Of a DNA stretch of 64,000 nt, positions 27,112 through 37,726 are shown piece after piece (position 1 is the stretch's first letter; each line of letters opens with the position of its first letter). The position numbers were made by a program, and so were the translations under genes. Under the pieces are notes generated by a model. The model saw nothing but the letters and a program-made list of their open reading frames with translations. It had not been told where the DNA came from and searched no databases. The DNA lies in assembly GCF_017963645.1 (NCBI RefSeq), contig NZ_JAGMWN010000006.1, positions 62,001-126,000 of the forward strand, given 5' to 3'. The stretch is from Marivibrio halodurans (GTDB taxonomy: Bacteria; Pseudomonadota; Alphaproteobacteria; UBA8366; Aestuariispiraceae).

Positions 27112-27129
27112 GTTACGAGTGTGTGACAC
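27112..27129 (-). promoter_or_regulatory. Pho box (PhoB-binding site) upstream of pstS
   Basis: On the minus strand two 7-mers with 4-nt spacing, gtgtcac-acac-tcgtaac, fit the alphaproteobacterial Pho box (CTGTCAC/CTGTAAC-like repeats, 11-bp period). A -10-like cataaa follows 8 nt after the box, as expected when PhoB replaces the -35 contact. The site is about 180 bp before pstS. Confidence 0.72.
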
Positions 27130-27195
27130 GGCCCTAGACCGGGCGATTCTTTCGCCGGGCGGATTGTCACATGGCGCGGGATGACGGGGGCAGGT

Positions 27196-28557
27196 CTATT
27201 CCGCCGCGCGGCCCGTTTGGCGGCCACCCGTTTGGGGGCCACTCGCCGGGGTGTCGGCGGCGCGGCCGCCGGCGGGCGTCGGCAGGGTGACGGTGAAGCA
27301 GCTTCCCTCCCCCTCGCGGCTGGTGATGGTCAACCGGCCGCGATGGCGGTTGACGATATGCTTCACGATGGCGAGGCCGAGGCCGGTGCCGCCCAACTCG
27401 CGCGAGCGCGCGGCGTCGACGCGATAGAACCGCTCCGTCAGGCGCGGGATATGGTCCGCCGGAATGCCGGCGCCGGTATCGATCACATCGACGGCGAGGC
27501 GCCGCTGGTCGCGCCGGCGCGCCACCACCTTCACCGCCGTGCCCTTGGCGCCGTACTTGATGGCGTTGTCGATCAGGTTGAGGAAGACCTGCACCAGCTG
27601 GTCCTCGTCGCCGCGCACGGCGGAGCCGCCCTCCTCCGGCAGGGAGACGTCGATCGTCATCCCCTTCCGTTCGGCCTTCAGCGCCAGCATGTTGGAAACG
27701 GTCTCGACGACGCCGGCGATCTCGACCGTCTCGGTCGGGCGGCTGTGCTCGTCGAGTTCGATGCGCGAGAGGCTGAGCAGGTCGTTGATCAGGCGGAACA
27801 TCCGCTCCGCCTGTTCCTGCATGATGGCGAGGAAGCGCTCGCGCGCCTCGGCATCGTCCTTGGCCGGGCCGCGCAGCGTCTCGATGAAGCCGGTCAGGCT
27901 GGTCAGGGGCGTGCGCAGCTCGTGGCTGACATTGGCGACGAAATCGACCCGCATCTGCTCAGAGCGGATCAGCGCCGTCACATCCTGCAGATCGACCAGC
28001 AGGGCGGGCGGCTCCTCCCCGCGCGCGGCGCGGGACCCGCCGGGCGGCGTCTCCACCCGTTCGATCCGGGCGATATAGGTCGCCGCGACCGGGCCGGGCA
28101 GCGCCACTTCCACCTGTTGCGCCGCGCCGTCGGCCAGCGCCCGGTCGATCGCCGCCAGCAGGTCGGGATGGCGCAAGCCCTCCCCCAGATCGCGGCCGGT
28201 CAGATCCTGGTCCAGCAGGCGTTCCGCCCCCCGGTTCATGCGCACCACGCGCCGCCGCCGGTCGAGAAAGAAGATCGGGTCCGGCAGGGAGGAGACGATC
28301 CGGTCGGCCGCCGCCGCCTTGTAACGCAGCGTGTCTGCCTGGGTCTGGGTCTCCTCCGACAGCCGGTTCAGCCGGTCGAGCACCGCGCGCTCCGCATGGA
28401 CGCGCCGGCGCACGGCGTAGATGCCACCCGCCAGGATGACGAGCGCCAGGACACCCGCCGGACCGGGCGTCATTTCCCCATGGATCGCGAAATAGAGGAT
28501 CAACAGGCACGCCGGTACCACCGCCACCAGCAGCGATCTCAATCCGGACGCGTTCAT
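27196..28557 (-). CDS. phoR: Phosphate regulon sensor histidine kinase PhoR
   Basis: The 453-residue kinase has two N-terminal membrane helices (about 5-45), a PAS domain (about 75-190), a dimerisation domain with the phospho-accepting His in FVANVSHELRTPLTSL (near residue 212) and an ATPase domain with N, G1 (DVIDTGAGIP) and G2 (GGTGLGLAIVKHIV) boxes. It phosphorylates PhoB under phosphate starvation and is restrained by Pst-PhoU. It lies upstream of the Pho box, not in the pst operon, and follows the malic-enzyme gene by 30 bp, so it may be read from that promoter. Confidence 0.94.
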   Translation of the reverse strand: MNASGLRSLLVAVVPACLLILYFAIHGEMTPGPAGVLALVILAGGIYAVRRRVHAERAVLDRLNRLSEETQTQADTLRYKAAAADRIVSSLPDPIFFLDRRRRVVRMNRGAERLLDQDLTGRDLGEGLRHPDLLAAIDRALADGAAQQVEVALPGPVAATYIARIERVETPPGGSRAARGEEPPALLVDLQDVTALIRSEQMRVDFVANVSHELRTPLTSLTGFIETLRGPAKDDAEARERFLAIMQEQAERMFRLINDLLSLSRIELDEHSRPTETVEIAGVVETVSNMLALKAERKGMTIDVSLPEEGGSAVRGDEDQLVQVFLNLIDNAIKYGAKGTAVKVVARRRDQRRLAVDVIDTGAGIPADHIPRLTERFYRVDAARSRELGGTGLGLAIVKHIVNRHRGRLTITSREGEGSCFTVTLPTPAGGRAADTPASGPQTGGRQTGRAAE

Positions 28558-28587
28558 CCTCTTCCCGCTCCAGTCTCCATTCAGGGT

Positions 28588-30855
<2,268 letters not shown>

Positions 30856-31001
30856 GGTCGTGACCGCTCCCTAACCCTTGTGCTTGGTTTCACTCGCGCG
30901 CCCGCCCGTTCGCGGCGCGGGCGATATAGTGACGGGGCTTCCGGGTGCTTACAACAGAAGTCGGAATCGCCCGATAGTTGGGGGGTAAACTCAGTCACCG
31001 C

Positions 31002-31035
31002 CAAAGCAAAACCCCGGGAACGATAGTCCCCGGGG
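31002..31035 (-). terminator. Rho-independent terminator after the GRDP-like gene
   Basis: On the minus strand, arms ccccggg and cccgggg around a loop of about 9 nt are followed directly by ttttgcttt. It lies about 30 bp after the stop of the gene at 31066, the right position and direction to end that transcript. Confidence 0.7.
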
Positions 31036-31065
31036 CATAAGTCCCACTCCAGGCTAAAGGCGCGG

Positions 31066-31632
31066 TTATTTGCACTTCATCGGAGCACATTGACGTCGGC
31101 AACGCGCCCTTCCCGGAAACTCTGCCCCAGCCCCGGAGTTAGCCACAATCGAATGAGAACGTACTGCGTTGAGCATTTTCTCCTCGGCATAAGGATCGAC
31201 CGTCTCTTCGCCTGTCCCATAGAGATCATAGCCAAAGCAGACTTTCCAAAGTTGTCCACTCTCGTCACCAGCATCGAGCCAGGCTAATCGATCAGCCTCG
31301 GAACGCATGCCGTAATATGGATAATGGTGGAACATCTCCCCGAACACGCGCTCACAATCACTCTTGTATTTTTCTGTATCAAGTACGTGCATATGCCAAA
31401 ACTCATCGATAACTCTATTAGGAACAATATCTATTTTAAACCCAAGGCTCTTAATTGCTACCGACAAAGAAAGAAAATCTCTATATTGCCCCTCCATTAT
31501 AGAGATTGCCTCAGGCAACCAACCCATGGTCTCGATCATTTTGCGCGACTGCAAGGTAAACTCCAGCGTATCCACCAACGCCCGTGCCTCTGCTAAAGAA
31601 CTTCTAATTGCGGCAATCTTCCTATCAGCCAT
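31066..31632 (-). CDS. GRDP-like (DEFWH motif) protein with cysteine-rich C-terminal tail
   Basis: The 188-residue product has a helical N-terminal half and the block VIDEFWHMHVLDTEKY, followed by CERVFGEMFHHYPYYGMRS. This resembles the conserved D-E-x-W-H-x-H-I-L-D / H-H-x-P-Y-F-G core of glycine-rich-domain-protein-like (GRDP-like) sequences. The many His, Asp and Cys residues could bind metal. The last 12 residues (CRRQCAPMKCK) are Cys/Lys/Arg-rich and set apart by a Gly/Ala linker, a shape also seen in peptide precursors. Composition is lower in GC than the flanks, suggesting transfer. ATG 31632 follows aaaaagag. The biochemical role is unknown. Confidence 0.75.
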   Translation of the reverse strand: MADRKIAAIRSSLAEARALVDTLEFTLQSRKMIETMGWLPEAISIMEGQYRDFLSLSVAIKSLGFKIDIVPNRVIDEFWHMHVLDTEKYKSDCERVFGEMFHHYPYYGMRSEADRLAWLDAGDESGQLWKVCFGYDLYGTGEETVDPYAEEKMLNAVRSHSIVANSGAGAEFPGRARCRRQCAPMKCK

Positions 31633-32022
31633 CTCTTTTTCATCCTTATCTCAACAATTGACCAAATTAGAGTTTTTCCGATTCCTAACCTTTATCAACA
31701 GAACTTTCGGCACATCTTTCATTTTAATCTCATTACGTGCACAGCTATCTCGACAAGCCACCTTGGGGGGCCATCTAAGTGAACCGCCAATTGACCCAAA
31801 TTTGCGACTCCCGATTCGGTGCCGCGAACGCCGTTCGCGATGCAATTGGTTAATTTCCGTATGGAGAGGCCGTCATCACGGGGGAAAACATCGATCCCAC
31901 GAGACTTTTCTCGGATCAAAATCAATGGCCTGAGAAATTTCGCATATAACCCTTTACCTTCGCAGCTCACGCATGCGCAGAATTCGGTCCGATGCCAATG
32001 GGAAACCGCTGGCGTCCCGGCG

Positions 32023-32058
32023 AACGTTGCCCGCCATTCCTACATGAATGGCAACGTT
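32023..32058 (-). terminator. Inverted repeat across the stop codon of the 39-residue gene
   Basis: Perfect 9-bp arms aacgttgcc and ggcaacgtt, extended inside by attc/gaat, overlap the stop codon of the microprotein gene (32040-32042). It could end or stabilise that message. No T run follows. Confidence 0.4.
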
Positions 32059-32159
32059 AGCTGGTTAGGTCGCGACCGCCAGTGAGCACAAACGTGCTCC
32101 TGGCGGCCGTTACGTGTACGCTCGTAAGCGCGCACGTGGACCGTTTTCGGCCCAGCCAT
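32040..32159 (-). CDS. 39-residue basic microprotein with very strong ribosome site
   Basis: ATG 32159 is preceded by aggaggtga with a 5-nt spacer, close to a perfect Shine-Dalgarno and the best in this region. The product is rich in Arg, His and aromatic residues (KTVHVRAYERTRNGRQEHV, then CAHWRSRP). The V-H-V-R-x-Y-x-R pattern and the closing A-H-W-R-S-R-P resemble short His/Arg-rich proteins often found on mobile DNA, but no function is known. Two stable hairpins precede the ribosome site, and a third repeat overlaps the stop. It could be a nucleic-acid- or metal-binding peptide; this is conjecture. Confidence 0.55.
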   Translation of the reverse strand: MAGPKTVHVRAYERTRNGRQEHVCAHWRSRPNQLTLPFM

Positions 32160-32184
32160 AGCCCTCACCTCCTTCCGGTTCATA

Positions 32185-32226
32185 CGATGGGAAGAGCCCA
32201 TCGCTCCTGACGCCTTGGCGCGTCAG
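32185..32226 (-). promoter_or_regulatory. Tandem-hairpin leader of the 39-residue gene
   Basis: On the minus strand two perfect 7-bp stems lie in a row: ctgacgc/gcgtcag (32207-32226) and cgatggg/cccatcg (32185-32203). The second ends 11 bases before the Shine-Dalgarno. This suggests a structured 5' leader that could control translation or protect the RNA. Confidence 0.45.
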
Positions 32227-32356
32227 CTGCGCGCGCCTTGGGAACCGAAAGAGGGACGCCAGCGATTTCAACAATTATGTAGCCAGATTCATGCTTGGCA
32301 GGAAACATGAAAAGCCCGAGAAAAATATCGTGTCTTTTGATAAAATTTGAATTTCC

Positions 32357-32399
32357 AAGGAAAATTAATATCTTATATCTAGTTATGTAAATTTTCCTT
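32357..32399. repeat. Perfect 10-bp inverted repeat in AT-rich spacer
   Basis: aaggaaaatt (32357-32366) and aattttcctt (32390-32399) are separated by 23 AT-rich bases. It may be a protein-binding site, a terminator stem, or the scar of an inserted element. Confidence 0.45.
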
Positions 32400-32612
32400 C
32401 TGCATTTTTAAAATATTCTTCTTCATTCACTCAATGAAACAAAGAACGTTCTAAACTACTAAGCAACCCTCTAACACATTAGCAGAAAACCTCTTCATGG
32501 CTGTCCAGCTTGACACCTTAAGATAAAGAGTCGCCTGCTTGAGTCACTTAAAGCCATTCAAGGTTCGTCTCTTACACATTAAGCTAAAGCTCATTGCCAA
32601 CTCTCTTGAAGG

Positions 32613-33104
32613 CTACCGCCGGGGCGGAATCCGGACCAGGGGTTCGCCGCCCGCGTTCAGCCATTGCTCGACATGGGTTTCGGCGTCGTCGATCGCGGCC
32701 TCGGAGACGACGCGCCCGCGCGCGGAGATGCCGGCTTCATGCACCGTTTCCGGATCGCCCGATACCAGCGGATGCCACCAGGCGAGCCCGCGCCCCTCCG
32801 CCACCCGGCGATAGCCGCAGCTTCGCGGCAGCCAATAGATCTCCGGCAGCGTCTCCGGCGTCAATCGCACGCAATCCGGCACATGGCGCTTGCGGTTGGG
32901 ATAGTCGGCGCAGCGGCAGGATTGGCAATCCAGCAACCGGCAGGCGATGTCGGTGAAGGCGACCTCGCCGGTATCGACATCCTCCAGCTTATGCAGGCAG
33001 CACAGCCCGCAGCCGTCGCACAGGCTCTCCCACTCGGCGCGGGTCATCGCGTCGAGGCGCTTGGTCTCCCAGAAGGGCTTGTCGCGGGACGGATCGTCGG
33101 TCAT
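32613..33104 (-). CDS. YcgN/YcgR-type cysteine-cluster protein (UPF0260)
   Basis: The 163-residue protein matches the UPF0260/YcgN family: [20 protein letters not shown] at the start, the cluster [14 protein letters not shown], then [17 protein letters not shown] and [20 protein letters not shown]. Eight or more cysteines probably bind zinc or an iron-sulfur centre. The function is not established. I chose ATG 33104, where the family similarity begins; the frame is open 41 codons further but with Arg/Gly-rich junk. The gene lies downstream of cobB on the same strand after 32 bp, probably by chance of operon layout. Confidence 0.93.
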   Translation of the reverse strand: MTDDPSRDKPFWETKRLDAMTRAEWESLCDGCGLCCLHKLEDVDTGEVAFTDIACRLLDCQSCRCADYPNRKRHVPDCVRLTPETLPEIYWLPRSCGYRRVAEGRGLAWWHPLVSGDPETVHEAGISARGRVVSEAAIDDAETHVEQWLNAGGEPLVRIPPRR

Positions 33105-33136
33105 GGGCGGCAAACTGAGCCTACCGGGGGCGCGCT

Positions 33137-34555
33137 TCAAGCCCGATCGACGATATGCAGGAACGAGCCCGCGACCGTCCCGCGCGCCAACCCCGCCGTT
33201 CCCAGGTCCGCCCCGCCCGCGTCCCACAGATGGAACAGCGGATCGCCCGGCCCCTCGTGCAGCGTGGTGGCGTAATGGAATTCATGGCCCGAAAGCCGCG
33301 CGCCCGCCGCCGCCGGCGCGCAGGGCGACAGCGCCGCCGCCCGCCGATAGCCCAGATGCAGCCGCCGCTCGGCGAAGCTGGTGACGAGCGGCAGCAGCCC
33401 CGCCATCGCGTGTCCCCGGCCGTCTCCGTCCACGATCCGCTCCCCCAGCACCATATAGCCGCCGCATTCCCCGAAGATCGCGGCCCCCCGCCCCGCCGCC
33501 GCGCGCAGCCCGTCGAGGAAGGCGGCATTGCCCGCGATCCGCGCGCCGTGCAGCTCCGGATAGCCGCCGGGCAGATAGACCGCGTCCGCGCCCGCGTCCG
33601 GCCCCTGCCCGTCGAGCGGGCTGAAGGGCAGGATTTCCGCGCCCACCGCCCTCCATTCCGCCAGCAGGTGCGGATAGACGAAGGCGAAGGCCGCGTCGCG
33701 GGCGACCGCGATGCGGCGGCCGGGCGGCGCCCCCCACGCCGCGTCCATGGAGGCGGGGGAAGACGGGGCGAGGTGCGCGGGCCGCGCGGCGTCGACCAGC
33801 CGGTCGAGATCGACCCCCGCCTCCACCGCGTCGGCCGCGCGCTCCAGGAAGGTATCGAGATCGGCCGTCTCCGAGGCCTGGACCAGCCCCAGATGGCGCG
33901 CCGGCAAGGCCAGCCCCTCATTCCGCATGAGCGCACCCAGGATGGGGGGGGAATCGGCAGGGACGCCCGGCGCCGCGCCGCGCGCGCCGGCCCCTTCGAT
34001 CAGGGCGCGATGGCGGGCACTGCCCACCCGGTTCAGCACCACGCCGGCGAAGGAGATATCCGCGCGATACCTCGCGAAGCCGTCGATCACGGCCATGGCG
34101 CTCGCCCCCTGGCCGGTGACGTCGAGGGTCAGCAGCACGGGCCAGCCCGCGCGCGCGGCCAGATCGGCGGTCGAGCCCGTGCCGTCCGCCGCCCCGTCGA
34201 ACAGGCCCATCACCCCCTCCACCAACACGATATCGCTCGGTGTTCCGTCACGTCCGCCACCAAGTTCGGCCGCCAGCCGATCCAGCGTCGCGGGCCGCAT
34301 CGCCCAGGGGTCGAGATTGACGGACGCCCGTCCGCAGGCGGCGGCGTGGAAGGCGGGATCGATATAGTCCGGACCGACCTTCGCGGGGGCGACACGCAGG
34401 CCCCGGCGCGTCAACGCGCGCATCAGGCCCAGCGTCAGGACGGTCTTGCCGCTGCCGCTTTTCGGTGCCGCGACGATCAGGCCCGGCGCTGTCGGCCGAG
34501 GGTGTGCCGGATGGGGGTGTGCCGGATGGGGGGCGGGCGGGTCGGGCGCGGTCAC
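33137..34555 (-). CDS. cobB: Cobyrinate a,c-diamide synthase
   Basis: The 472-residue enzyme amidates side chains a and c of (hydrogeno)cobyrinate with glutamine and ATP in B12 synthesis. An N-terminal dethiobiotin-synthetase-like ATP domain ([16 protein letters not shown]) is followed by a glutamine amidotransferase domain with nucleophile Cys in [10 protein letters not shown] (near residue 366) and the His of SGHEFHY. The N-terminus contains a tandem 5-residue duplication ([11 protein letters not shown]) coded by a perfect 15-nt repeat. The start overlaps the stop of cobA by 4 bp, so the two B12 genes are coupled. No cobalamin riboswitch is visible upstream. Confidence 0.94.
   Translation of the reverse strand: MTAPDPPAPHPAHPHPAHPRPTAPGLIVAAPKSGSGKTVLTLGLMRALTRRGLRVAPAKVGPDYIDPAFHAAACGRASVNLDPWAMRPATLDRLAAELGGGRDGTPSDIVLVEGVMGLFDGAADGTGSTADLAARAGWPVLLTLDVTGQGASAMAVIDGFARYRADISFAGVVLNRVGSARHRALIEGAGARGAAPGVPADSPPILGALMRNEGLALPARHLGLVQASETADLDTFLERAADAVEAGVDLDRLVDAARPAHLAPSSPASMDAAWGAPPGRRIAVARDAAFAFVYPHLLAEWRAVGAEILPFSPLDGQGPDAGADAVYLPGGYPELHGARIAGNAAFLDGLRAAAGRGAAIFGECGGYMVLGERIVDGDGRGHAMAGLLPLVTSFAERRLHLGYRRAAALSPCAPAAAGARLSGHEFHYATTLHEGPGDPLFHLWDAGGADLGTAGLARGTVAGSFLHIVDRA
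34501..34530. repeat. Perfect 15-bp tandem duplication in the cobB 5' end
   Basis: ggtgtgccggatggg occurs twice head to tail. It is in frame and adds five residues to the Pro/His-rich N-terminus of CobB. Confidence 0.85.
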
Positions 34556-35403
34556 ATCGCCTCGTCGCGCGCCTTGTGGCCCAGCGGATCGGGGACCAGC
34601 CGCCGCCCGTCGCGCGCCGCACCCAACCAGTCGAGGGCGGGACGCAGCCCGACCACCGGACCGATGGCGATGACCGCCGGCGGACTGACCCGCGCGGCGG
34701 CGGCCCCGGCCTCGCCCAGCGTGGTCTCGATCACCGATTGATCGCCCGTCGCCGCGTTGGAGACGAAGGCCACCGGCTCCGCCGGGTCGCGGCCGCCCGC
34801 GATCAGCTTATCGGCGATGCGCGCCATGTGCTTGACCGCCATGTAGAGCACGATCACCGGCGCCCCGCGCGCCAAGGCCGCCCAGTCGAGATTGTCCGGC
34901 ACCTCGCCCGTCACCGAATGGCCGGTGATGAAGGTGACGGCGGAATTCGTATCGCGATGGGTCGCCGGAATCCCGGCATAGGCCAGCCCCCCGATCCCCG
35001 CCGTGATGCCGGGGACGACGCGGAAGGGGACGGCATGCTCGACCAGCGTCAGCGCCTCCTCCCCGCCGCGTCCGAAGACGAAGGGGTCCCCGCCCTTGAG
35101 CCGCAGCACGCGCCGCCCCTCGCGCGCCAATTCGACGAGACGCAGCGAGATCGCGCGTTGCCGTGGGCTCGGCTTGCCGCCGCGCTTACCGGCATAGATC
35201 AGATCGGCTTCCGGCCGGGCCAGTTCCAGGATGCGCTCATCCACCAGCGCGTCATAGACGACGACATCGGCCTCTCCCAGCGCATGGGCGGCATTCAGCG
35301 TCAGCAACCCCGGATCGCCGGGACCCGCGCCGACCAGCCAAACCCATCCGGGCTCGAACACGGGCGGCGCGAAACTTTTCGGAAAGGCGGACCGGATGCT
35401 CAT
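34552..35403 (-). CDS. cobA: Uroporphyrinogen-III C-methyltransferase
   Basis: The 283-residue SAM-dependent enzyme makes precorrin-2, the branch point to B12 and siroheme. Motifs are VGAGPGDPGLLTL, VVYDALVDERIL, LKGGDPFVFGRGGEE and VVPGITAGIGG. It lacks the CysG dehydrogenase/ferrochelatase part. I chose ATG 35403; the frame also has a GTG at 35430, and neither has a strong ribosome site. A C-terminal extension of about 30 residues (LDWLGAARDGRRLVPDPLG) is slightly longer than usual. It overlaps cobB by 4 bp, forming a cobA-cobB unit. Confidence 0.95.
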   Translation of the reverse strand: MSIRSAFPKSFAPPVFEPGWVWLVGAGPGDPGLLTLNAAHALGEADVVVYDALVDERILELARPEADLIYAGKRGGKPSPRQRAISLRLVELAREGRRVLRLKGGDPFVFGRGGEEALTLVEHAVPFRVVPGITAGIGGLAYAGIPATHRDTNSAVTFITGHSVTGEVPDNLDWAALARGAPVIVLYMAVKHMARIADKLIAGGRDPAEPVAFVSNAATGDQSVIETTLGEAGAAAARVSPPAVIAIGPVVGLRPALDWLGAARDGRRLVPDPLGHKARDEAM

Positions 35404-35508
35404 AATGGGGCCGAGCCTATCGAAGCCCACCCGCCGCGCCTAGCCCGAAAGCGACCGGCGGGCGCGCGGACACGCCGTCGGGGACGGGAGGTTCGGCCGA
35501 AGGTCCGC

Positions 35509-36165
35509 TCACTCGGAATAACGTTCCTCGCGCCAGGGGTCGCCCTCGTTGTGATAGCCGCGCACCTCCCAGAAACCGGGCTTGTCCTCGGCCGCGAAGG
35601 TGATGCGCTTCACCCATTTCGGGCTCTTCCAGAAATACTGGCGCGGCACGACGACGCGCAGCGGGCCGCCATGCTCGCGCGTCAGCGGCTCGCCCTCCCA
35701 ATGGGTGGCCAGCATCGCGTCCTCCGTCTCGAAGAGCGAGCGGGCGAGGTTGGTCGTATAGCCGTCATGCGCCTCGAACAGGACGAAGCGGGCCTCGTCC
35801 TTCGGGCGAACCAGCTTCAGGATGCTTTCCACCGCGACCCCGTCGAAACGATTGTCGAAGCGCGACCAGGCGGTGACGCAGTGGATATCCAGCACCCGGC
35901 TGACGGCCGGCAGATCCTGAAGTCCCCGCCAATCCAGGGTCACGGGGTTCTCGACCAGCCCGTCGACGGTAAGGCGCATTTCATCCCGGCCCACCTCCGG
36001 CTGGATACCGAGGTCGAGGACCGGCCATTGCCCGACCTCCCGCTGGCCGGGCGGCAGGCGGTCGGTCGCGGGATCGCCATGCGTGCCGGTAAGCAGGCGC
36101 CCCTGCTCGGCCCATTTCTCCTTGGAACGGACCAGCTTCTCCTTGATCTCGCCGTTCTCGGCCAT
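35509..36165 (-). CDS. Cytoplasmic sulfite-oxidase-like molybdopterin protein
   Basis: The 218-residue protein belongs to the short sulfite-oxidase-like oxidoreductases related to MsrP/YedY: RLTVDGLVENPVTLDW, then DIHCVTAWSRFDNRFDG, whose Cys (near residue 96) should be the Mo ligand, and GGPLRVVVPRQYFWKS. There is no signal peptide or Tat motif, so unlike MsrP it should stay in the cytoplasm. The substrate is unknown. ATG 36165 has ggagg 9 nt upstream. It lies between cobA (same strand, 105 bp away) and the divergent acyl-CoA-synthetase-like gene. Confidence 0.9.
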   Translation of the reverse strand: MAENGEIKEKLVRSKEKWAEQGRLLTGTHGDPATDRLPPGQREVGQWPVLDLGIQPEVGRDEMRLTVDGLVENPVTLDWRGLQDLPAVSRVLDIHCVTAWSRFDNRFDGVAVESILKLVRPKDEARFVLFEAHDGYTTNLARSLFETEDAMLATHWEGEPLTREHGGPLRVVVPRQYFWKSPKWVKRITFAAEDKPGFWEVRGYHNEGDPWREERYSE

Positions 36166-36361
36166 CGTGATGATCCTCCGATATCCCTGCACTCCTACGC
36201 AGAGGCTACCATTTAGCCCGCGCGGCGCTTTTTCAAGCCGACTCCGGTGATCTACACTGGGCCCCGTCGCTTTCGATAGGGTGGCGCGCGCCGCCATGCT
36301 AGACTGATCCCGTTCCGTCGCGCGACGGAACGCATCCGACGCCGGAGAACGAGCCGAAGTG

Positions 36362-37726
36362 ATGGAGTTGAATCCCGACGGACCGACCCCGACCGCGCCG
36401 ATCGACCTGCCGGCCCCGTCCGTGCGCGTCGAATTGGTGGAGGGCACGGCGGCCACCGTCACGGGCCTGCCGGACAAGCCGCCCTCCTTCGGGTCGATCG
36501 CCGAGTGGCTCGACTGCGCGGCGGTGCGCACGCCGGACCGGCCGTTCCTGATCGCGCCGGGCCTCAGCCTCAGCTTCGACGAGGTCGCGGGCCTGACCGA
36601 CGGCATCGCGCAGGCGCTGATCGACCGCGATCTGGGCGCCGACCGGCCACTGATGATCCACGGGCCGGGGGAACCGGCGGCGGTGCTGATGCAGGCGGGC
36701 GCGGTCAAGGCGGGCGTGCCGGCGGCGATCGCGCCGCGCGCGCCGGCGCGGCTGGCGGCGGAATCCGGCCCGGGGCTGGTCTACGGCCTCGACAACCCGG
36801 CCGCCCAGGCGGTCAGCGACATCCTGGAGACCACCGGCACCGGCCGGCCGGAAACCGTGGTCGGCGTGCGCGGGGTGGAGCGAATCGCCCTTACCCGCGC
36901 GACGATCGAGATCATGGAAGCGCGCGAGCGCACGCCGCCCGACCGGCCCTATGCCCTCTATCCGGCGAGCGCGCGGGCCCCCTCCCCGCATTCCGTCATC
37001 GCCTCGCGCCGGTCGGCCGGGACGGCGACCGCCTCGCTGCTGGCCGCCTGGCCCTTCGCGGCCATGCGCCACACGGTTATCCTAACCTCCGGCGATCCGC
37101 TCGACCCCGGCGGGGCGGCGGCGGCGCTGCGCATCGCCATGGCGGTCGGCGGCACGCTGATCCTGCATGCCGGCCAATCGCGGCGGGGGGAGATCGCGGC
37201 GCTTCTCAAGGCGTCCGGCGAGACCGGGCCGACCATCATCGCGGAGCCGGCGGCCGCCCTCGGCCATCTGCTCGACGCGGCGGAGGAGGACCAGCTCCTG
37301 GCCGATCACCTCGCCTCCCGGCTGGAGGCGGTATGGCTGCTCGACGGACCGGCGGACGCGGCGCTGGCGGAACGGCTGGACCGCTTCGGCCGGCGCACCC
37401 GCGGCGAGCGGATCGCGCTGCTGGACGGGCTGTCGCTGGCGGAAACGGCGGGGATAGCGCTCTGGCGGCGCGCGGATTCGCTGGCCGACCGGCGCCCGGG
37501 CGTCGGCGTGGCGGGGCCGGGCCTCGTCCCCCTGCCGGGGCTTTCCGCGCGCGCCGCCGGGGCGGATGGCGGCGGCCTCTGCCTGCGGGGGGCGGCGGTC
37601 GGTCCCGGCTGGTTCGGCGCCTCGGAGGAGGAGAGCCTGTGGGACGGCGACGGGTTCCGGCGCACGGGTGCTGGCCTGCGTCTGGTGGAGGCCGGCGCCC
37701 CGGACCGGGGGTTCCTGCCCGCCTGA
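36362..37726 (+). CDS. Degenerate, truncated ANL-superfamily (acyl-CoA synthetase-like) protein
   Basis: The 454-residue protein follows the N-terminal domain of feruloyl-CoA-synthase-type enzymes: SIAEWLDCAAVRTPDRPFLI, LSFDEVAGLTDGIAQALI, and a late VGPGWFGASEEESLWDGDGF segment. But the P-loop for ATP (T/S-S-G-S/T-T-G-x-P-K) is replaced by YPASARAPSPHSV, the YGxTE motif reads LSLAETAGIAL, and the Asp of the YxTGD hinge is missing (FRRTGAGLRLV). The C-terminal domain of about 110 residues with the catalytic Lys is absent. The frame is intact and long, so it is probably an expressed pseudoenzyme. ATG 36362 is preceded by ggagaa. Confidence 0.72.
   Translation: MELNPDGPTPTAPIDLPAPSVRVELVEGTAATVTGLPDKPPSFGSIAEWLDCAAVRTPDRPFLIAPGLSLSFDEVAGLTDGIAQALIDRDLGADRPLMIHGPGEPAAVLMQAGAVKAGVPAAIAPRAPARLAAESGPGLVYGLDNPAAQAVSDILETTGTGRPETVVGVRGVERIALTRATIEIMEARERTPPDRPYALYPASARAPSPHSVIASRRSAGTATASLLAAWPFAAMRHTVILTSGDPLDPGGAAAALRIAMAVGGTLILHAGQSRRGEIAALLKASGETGPTIIAEPAAALGHLLDAAEEDQLLADHLASRLEAVWLLDGPADAALAERLDRFGRRTRGERIALLDGLSLAETAGIALWRRADSLADRRPGVGVAGPGLVPLPGLSARAAGADGGGLCLRGAAVGPGWFGASEEESLWDGDGFRRTGAGLRLVEAGAPDRGFLPA

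Larger units (their letters stand above)
31633..32612. other. AT-rich, mostly noncoding region with one microprotein gene and many inverted repeats
   Basis: Nearly 1 kb without a long gene. It contains the 39-residue gene at 32040-32159, its two leader hairpins (32185-32226), a 9-bp inverted repeat at 32023-32058 and a perfect 10-bp inverted repeat at 32357-32399. The part from about 32260 to 32590 is strikingly AT-rich for this chromosome. Frames of 60-90 codons in 31640-31990 lack ribosome sites and recognisable content. This looks like acquired DNA. Confidence 0.55.

Noticed and set aside
31719-31970. 83-codon minus frame in the AT-rich patch
   Set aside because: GTG start without a ribosome site, mixed rare codons and no recognisable content; not distinguishable from chance.
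31819-32085. 88-codon plus frame in the AT-rich patch
   Set aside because: No ribosome site, and it overlaps the better-supported 39-residue gene on the other strand.
33105-35600. Cobalamin riboswitch upstream of cobA/cobB
   Set aside because: The space before cobA is about 100 bp and lacks a recognisable B12-box; none seen between the overlapping genes.
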